Part shown: positions 58,543-64,000 of the stretch, one piece after another
Layout of the letters: every line of letters starts with the position of its first letter
Position numbering within the stretch: the stretch's first letter is position 1
Source: Siphonodentalium dalli
Lineage: Eukaryota; Mollusca; Scaphopoda; Gadilida; Siphonodentaliidae
Reading direction: 5' to 3'
DNA length: 64,000 bases
Assembly (NCBI GenBank): GCA_032622095.1
Contig: CP136064.1
Location: forward strand, 218,194,205 to 218,258,204
Translations under genes and position numbers: made by a program
The notes under the pieces: model-generated
What the model saw: the letters and a program-made list of their open reading frames with translations, nothing else
Told to the model about the DNA's origin: nothing
The model's database searches: none

Positions 58543-58995
58543 CATTATCTTTAATGCTGCATTAGCGTAGCTCCCGTATTGAATGGGTTTAAGAGTACTG
58601 TATACCGGGTGTCAAAATCAGTATTTCCTGTATTTATGCACATATATATTCTCACCATGCTGTCAATTTACTTATATATACGTCTATTTGAGATTCAAAT
58701 AAACCACGTCTGTTTAAGGTCATATATGCCGACTTAATTTGTATAGAATTTCATTATTTCTTCCAAATGCAGTCTGAAACAAAATGCATCGCCCAGTATC
58801 CCTCGCTGAGGAGACTTTTTTCCGAGGTTTATTAATTTTCTAAGGTGGCTTATTCGAAAGATGTATTAAGCTGCCATGTGGTGGCAGAATAAAAACCTGT
58901 AGCAAGTGGATATCTTCACCTCATTGTGGTTCATGAATACACCAACGATCATTCACACCCGATCGAAGATTTAAGAAATGGATGTTGATTTGCTT

Positions 58996-59091
58996 GCGTT
59001 CCATATAGTATGGATGCAAGTTGGTCTGACATTTTGTGTGGGACGCGAAAGCGTCAGAGCAACTTGCATCCATGCATACACTATGGAACGC
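58996..59091. repeat. Hairpin with ~30-bp arms
   Basis: GCGTTCCATATAGTATGGAT GCAAGTTG pairs with CAACTTGCATCCATGC ATACACTATGGAACGC with a small bulge, around a loop of about 36 bases. A half-arm (ATGGATGCAAGTTGGAGTCA) recurs at 59207. Confidence 0.75.
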
Positions 59092-59435
59092 AACAAAATA
59101 AACACCCATTACTTATATTTACACTAAACCGAGTCAACTGGCGGGTTAGAAGAGCATTAAGCGCCGTTATTCTCGTGAATTGATGCCAGTTGCGTCTTCC
59201 CAAAAATGGATGCAAGTTGGAGTCATGTGACGTAATTTCGACAAACCAACGTCCTGCATTCATGTTCCCCAACGCGAATGCATGTGCGGGTGTAAATATA
59301 TAGGGATGAACGTATATTTCACTCTACTAGCTGAGCCATAACTTAAAACATAAATGGATGGACAAAAACCTGTAATAATTATGTGGATATTGTTACCTTC
59401 GTGATCTCTTGGATGCGCATATAATAATATAATAT

Positions 59436-59576
59436 ATAAATGATGAATGTGCTTGGGGCAACATTGTGGATTGTCTCACAGAGGAACCAATATCTCCCGA
59501 GGCGTTAGCCAATGGAGATATTGTTTCCGATTGGAGAATATCTGCAATGTTTCCCGCAAGCACATTCATCATTTAT
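59436..59576. mobile_element. 141-bp palindromic MITE-like element
   Basis: ATAAATGATGAATGTGCTTG at the left matches the reverse complement of the right end. A second nested pair (ACCAATATCTCC / GGAGATATTGTTT) lies inside. The frame 59466-59654 runs through it and is not a gene. Confidence 0.75.
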
Positions 59577-61980
59577 TGTATTATACCCAATAGACATGTC
59601 CCTCGCGATGTGACTCAATATTGGGTTCTAGACACTATCTTTATCATCGATTAACTTCGCGATACCAGAAGATGAAACACCCACAAAACGTCTGTTGACA
59701 ACATCGGTGTCAGTCTTCTACGAGAACGCGGAAGTCGTTTTGGCTGTCAAATTAAAAAAAAAAACCGTCATTTTCTGATATTTCCGTTAGTTACGTCTGG
59801 ACGTATCGGTATGAGCGGTAAACATCGTTTGACTGGTATTGTTTCATGGGAGGGAAATATTGCGAAATGAATAAAATATCCCATGGGAATTAACAGTGTC
59901 TTAATGTGAGGTATAATAAAGATTATTCAAACATCACCTATACATGTATGTACGATAACTGAGATCCGAAGTATGCCCAGATGTATTTTCACTGTAAGAG
60001 GAATAACTATGTAACAAATGGACGAAACCCGTCCCATATGGATAGTACTTCCATCACCGTGGATCATGAACATGTCAAGGAGAATTCAATTCCGACCTAG
60101 TTGGAGACTACTATTGAGAGCTCCAAAGTTGTACGGACGGACGGACGATGCATTTCCGCGCGAAGGGAAATAAATCTGAAAAAAATAATATGAATGAATG
60201 GACAAACCACGTTTCAAATGGATATCACGTCTCCGATGGTGGTTAGCGATCACACCACAGCAGTGGCGGATCCAGAACATGTTGATGTAGTGATGTATAT
60301 ATATGGTGCGTAGCATCATCCGAGCCACTCTTCGACGAGTGGGTGAGAACACGAGGTGTATCCCCTCCCATAGGTGGGGAACCGGGGGGGGGGGGGGGCT
60401 TCCCCGGGGAAATTGTGTGTATACTACATTCAAAACGACGCATTTTCCTGTGTTCTGGGCCCATTGGAAGGCAAACGGATACTGACAATAAAATAACTGG
60501 AAAATGAATACTATTACTGTCCACACATTTGTTATGTTGCGGTCTGGTGTATGATCGAACACAAAATATCTCAGTTTGTGTAGCTTATTATTTGGAGCGA
60601 GTGACAATTAAATTCAGGCGGACACCTGTACCTATATATATGTTATCACGGGAGTTGACGAGGAGAGGGCGGGGTATGTCACGGGGGTGGTCAGTATAAT
60701 TACGGTATACTATGGAGAGTAAGTTATGGAAGATCAAAGCTCCTGTGATTTCACCCCAGTTATAGGTTCCCAACATATGACACAGGGATGTGTTCCAAGA
60801 TACTACGAATTGGTCAGCTTACATAATTATATTTCTGCTAGTTCAGTATGTGCGAGCACAAGCCTGAATTTCGCCACCAACTCTCTCCGAGTTCGCACAT
60901 CATCCATGGGGGAGTGTGTTTGAACAATGAACTTATTTTATCTGAAAGTCTGTTCAAATGATAGTGAATTATCTGGGCGACATGATGGTTTTTGAGCGGC
61001 GGACATGCCTATGGAATGGTCCCGGAGTCACCTGGTCGCCTATATTTTGGTTTGGGCAGGTGCATGCAATGGGATAATTTTTGTTAATTCAGACTATACA
61101 TAAATAGTCACAAAATCCTGCTTTCTGGTAGATGTGTTTGGACTGGCAATACAATCGATCTATCCAACCGCTTTCCTCCATTGCCTATGCTGAATTTTTC
61201 AGTATTATACTCTTAAAATAGCCATCAGCTTCATGATGCACCTGCAAAATAGTCATCAATACAAGGCAAACGTTTTATCAGTATAAACGAAGTTTTTCAG
61301 CAAACTGGACTAATTAACTTTTATTCCAATCCCCTGTTCAGTTACATTCTTTACTTCCATAATTGTAATAACAATAGTGTATACATTAGTATCTGATTTG
61401 TAAATGTTTGGGTCATGAATAAATATGTTCAGTCAATCAACTGAGTAATGAGTATAACGACACCTGAAAACACGTGTTTTGAAGGACTCGTGATTTTTTT
61501 TTAAACAATGGCAGAATATGTATTTATCGTACAAGTAACATAAAGCTGTTTTGTAATGACTCATTTGTTCCAATTAGGGTGACGCGACATGTGATAGAAA
61601 ACATAACCAATTCTAAATGTCGTGCATACCATTTGAAACGAACCAGCATTGTATTTATAGACTAATTTGAAAAGATAATGTATATATGCATATCATATAG
61701 TAGTATATATGGCGTATAATTATGCCTTTGTATCATGTCTTTAGAATGGCATTAACGCAAGTGCGTTATAGGCCGAGCGTTTGATGATCTGATGGTTGGA
61801 TATATACTTGAATAGTCTGAGGCAAACCCCCGTACTATCGAATGAACGGACTACATTGTATATATAACCCACAGTGTAGTCGACTCATGTTTATCATTCA
61901 TTTACTCTATACATATAGATGGAATTGTCTTAATTTTTACACATCAGTTAGCATTGCTATATTTATTTTTTATATAAGTA
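59577..61980. other. No gene supported
   Basis: A G-run lies at 60386-60400. The 173-residue minus frame 60086-60607 and the frames near 60243-60923 have biased composition and no recognised domain. GGACGGACGGACG at 60133 resembles repeat text at 62410. Confidence 0.4.
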
Positions 61981-62480
61981 TTTAGTGTTTAAACTTCGGG
62001 CGCCCAAAACTTGGCGTCGGGCGAGATATTCTCAGACACTTCGTAAAAAAAATGTCGCAGAAATTGTTTGTGTTGTATGGCGAATAATAGACCGGGCACC
62101 CACGTCTCGAGATTTGGACCCTCCCTTGCATGGCTATACATATTAACAAATTGAAGTAATTTCAACCCACAGATAAAATACAATGTTAAAATACGATTGT
62201 ATAATGTAAACTGGTGTATTTACATGTATGTTAGCAATATGCAATACAGAAACTTCGGGCGCTCAGAGACAAAAGGCGCCAGGACATGTCCCAAAAATTC
62301 AGCGCTCTGGCGAACATAGAGGTGGCGCCGATGCGCCCCCCCCCTGGACCACACTTGCACAGACCATTCAAGTCCCACTTATGGTGGCTGAGATAGAGAG
62401 CTAAATTTGTTTACGGACGGACGGACGGAACATATTTCTATACTCAGCGCCAAACTTCGTTTGTGGGCGACGAGAGCAAC
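61981..62480. repeat. Repeat remnants with CTTCGGGCGC blocks
   Basis: ACTTCGGGCGC at 61994 and 62251 and an ACTTCG near 62455 begin similar GC-richer passages. The minus frame 61989-62183 belongs to this. Class unknown. Confidence 0.4.
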
Positions 62481-62489
62481 GCTAAAACA

Positions 62490-62680
62490 CCAGGGCCCTG
62501 TTTCATGAAGGCAACTTATGACATAGTTGGGACTTAAGATGGTCATAAGTTCAAACTCCAGTCATAAGTGCGTTTCACGAACAAAGTCTTAACCTAAGAT
62601 GGTCTTAGCTTTGGTCTTAACTTTAAGACTGGTGTGAGGTGTCATAAGATAATCTTAAAGTTAAGACCTACGTTTTGATC
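62490..62680. mobile_element. MITE-like remnant
   Basis: It begins GGGCCCTGTTTCATGAAG, the type of end seen in widespread invertebrate MITEs, and contains alternating TCTTAA / TTAAGA blocks that fold on themselves. The right end is not clear. Confidence 0.5.
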
Positions 62681-62727
62681 CGCAGTTGGTCCGAAATGTG
62701 GATGGGATCTAGTTCATGTATATATTA

Positions 62728-63830
62728 TTACTAGAAGGTTACCCGACTTCGTCCGGGGTTTGACCTTGAATTGTCTATTTTGAAGGCCAAGGTCAAGTGG
62801 GGTCACGATTTGACCCGTCCAAAACACTGCCCGAACAAAAGTACCCGACAAAAGTACCCGTCGAAATCAATCCGGTTTTACCCGATTTGACCTTTTAACC
62901 CGATTTGATTTCCACTCAAGTATATAAACGCGCCTCATACACACACGCTCATTAATTATCAAGTTTCAACGTAAAGATAAATTACCATCGGTGCCCGAGA
63001 TATCGCCAAGACGACGTCATAGAAGTTACGCATTGTTTTTATCCTGATGGAAGATAGTACCACTTCTTCTTGATAATTGAGGCAGATAACTAAAACGGAT
63101 ACATACGCATTATATATCGTTGGAAAGAGGAAACACGAAAGATTCTCACAGTGTCATTATTTTGACTGGCATTTTATTATTCGCGCTGTTTCGAATCGAT
63201 TTGTTAGCACCGAACTCAAATGAAAGTCCCGTAACACAGCGTAAAAACAGATTTGACCTCGGCACGTGAAAAGTTGACCTCGGATCTGAAAATCAATAGG
63301 CCTATGTTACTCCTGACCCGAAAATACCCCCACATACCAAGTTTCATCGAAATCGGGTCGGCCGTTTTCGAGTTCATCGATTACACACACACACACAAAC
63401 AAACAAACAGATCTTCCAAAATATATAATAGACTAGAAGGTGACCCGACTTCGTCCGGGCTTTGACATTGAATTGACCATTTTGAAGGTCAAGGTCAGGT
63501 GGGGTCACGATTTGACCCGTCCAAAACACTCCCTGGAAACAATTACCACTATGGTCCACTAAGTATCAAATTTTGTCAAAATCCGTCTGGCAATTTTCCA
63601 ACACCAACACCCCAAAAATGGTGGAAATTGGGCAAGCGGAAATGCGGGAAATCGGCCCAGCGGATACCGAGATACCCTATGTATCAAATTTCGTCCGTAA
63701 AAATCCGCCAGTTTTACCCGATTTGATTTCCACTAAAGTATGTAAACGCGCCTCATACACACACGCTCATTAATTATCAAGCTTCAACGTAAAGATAAAT
63801 TAGCATCGTGTGGTAAATTTTAACTAATTA
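62728..63830 (+). repeat. Head-to-tail pair of SINE/LINE-tail-like repeats
   Basis: Copy 1 starts ACTAGAAGGTTACCCGACTT (about 62731) and ends CACACACAAACAAACAAACA, GATCTTCCAAAATATATAAT at 63430. Copy 2 starts at once with ACTAGAAGGTGACCCGACTT (63433) and runs to about 63830. Shared internal text: TATAAACGCGCCTCATACAC and TCAACGTAAAGATAAATTA. The design matches 40608-42975 (ACTAG start, AC-run and AAAATATAT tail, head to tail) with a different body. Confidence 0.75.
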
Positions 63831-64000
63831 TTTTCTCGCAGTCAAAGTTGAACAATTTCGATGTTGTTGACATTGACGGCTTGGGGCCACCGGTAGATTC
63901 CATTTCGCAACAACGAAGTATCATTTCAGCTAAATGGATTCTTGGATGAGATTCCAGACCCGCGGGGTAAATGTAAACAGCTTGAGCCTATGCGTGGTGT
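63831..64000. other. Window end, no gene seen
   Basis: 170 bases without recognised content. Too short to judge. Confidence 0.3.

Larger units (their letters stand above)
47416..58753 (+). repeat. Y-X-Y-X-Y tandem array, ~5.06-kb period
   Basis: Segment Y (about 1.2 kb, starting TTACCAATATGTAACAGAAA and ending GAATTTCA) occurs at 47416-48626, 52473-53687 and 57530-58753. Segment X (about 3.85 kb) occurs at 48619-52474 and 53680-57531. Copies are nearly identical. Each X carries the same 1149-bp LINE insertion at the same place, so the insertion came before the tandem amplification. The Y-X-Y arrangement could be unequal exchange or an element with long terminal direct repeats. Confidence 0.92.

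Noticed and set aside
47416-58753. Y as the LTR of a standard LTR retrotransposon
   Set aside because: No TG...CA ends, no primer-binding site and no gag/pol were seen; X exists without Y elsewhere. Left as an open question in findings.
60086-60607. 173-residue minus-strand ORF
   Set aside because: It includes Pro-rich text from a G-run, has no domain, and lies in repeat-like sequence; most likely chance.

Overview
The window reads as eukaryotic nuclear DNA from a marine invertebrate. It is AT-rich, has one spliced host gene with canonical GT-AG introns, and is packed with decayed transposable elements: CR1/L2-type LINEs with a 2A-like peptide, hAT, Harbinger-like, Kolobok and FLYWCH/MULE DNA transposons, tRNA-derived SINEs, and minisatellite-bearing elements like those known from bivalves. 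A mollusc or other lophotrochozoan, or a lancelet or hemichordate, would fit. I cannot name the species. There are no bacterial operons.

Host gene: the only host gene I can support runs on the minus strand from 14428 down to at least 5644. Five exons (14219-14428, 11225-11290, 9441-9526, 7945-8062, 5644-5702) join in frame into 179 codons plus two bases of an SFT2-family vesicle transport protein (SFT2D3-like). None of the exons after the first is long enough to show as a plain ORF. The last coding exon was not found and probably lies beyond position 1. The introns hold a hAT relic, a Harbinger-type MITE, two foldback elements, a SINE, a LINE tail and a minisatellite element.

Layout: 1-5640 holds dispersed repeats, a 53-bp tandem array and a 15-unit minisatellite element. 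5644-14460 is the SFT2 gene. 14690-19060 is LINE-A (SGNH-type ORF1, then ORF2 with 2A, PHD, endonuclease and RT domains), broken by stops and frameshifts. 19600-21790 is a GC-richer satellite-like array. 22690-28260 is LINE-B (coiled-coil/SGNH ORF1, endonuclease, truncated RT region), interrupted by a 494-bp Kolobok MITE and a foldback element. 28980-31700 is an isolated copy of unit X. 32300-39450 holds palindromic MITEs, a SINE and an inverted copy of the minisatellite element. 39748-46623 is a Kolobok transposon carrying a THAP remnant, and inside it sits a 4.2-kb FLYWCH/MULE transposon that itself contains a 1.18-kb tandem duplication. 47416-58753 is a Y-X-Y-X-Y tandem array of about 5.06 kb per unit. 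58754-64000 is mainly palindromes and SINE-like repeats.

The most unusual signals are: (1) a 12-base motif, ATAAAGAGCGTT, in 15 exact copies, in five cases as pairs exactly 42 bp apart, shared by the Kolobok family and the otherwise different Y segment; (2) two adjacent hairpins at the LINE-A ORF1/ORF2 junction whose stems differ completely while the loops are almost identical; (3) the transposon-in-transposon nest with readable target duplications; and (4) the tandem Y-X array with a possible promoter and first exons. Coordinates of short sites were counted by eye and may be off by a few bases.
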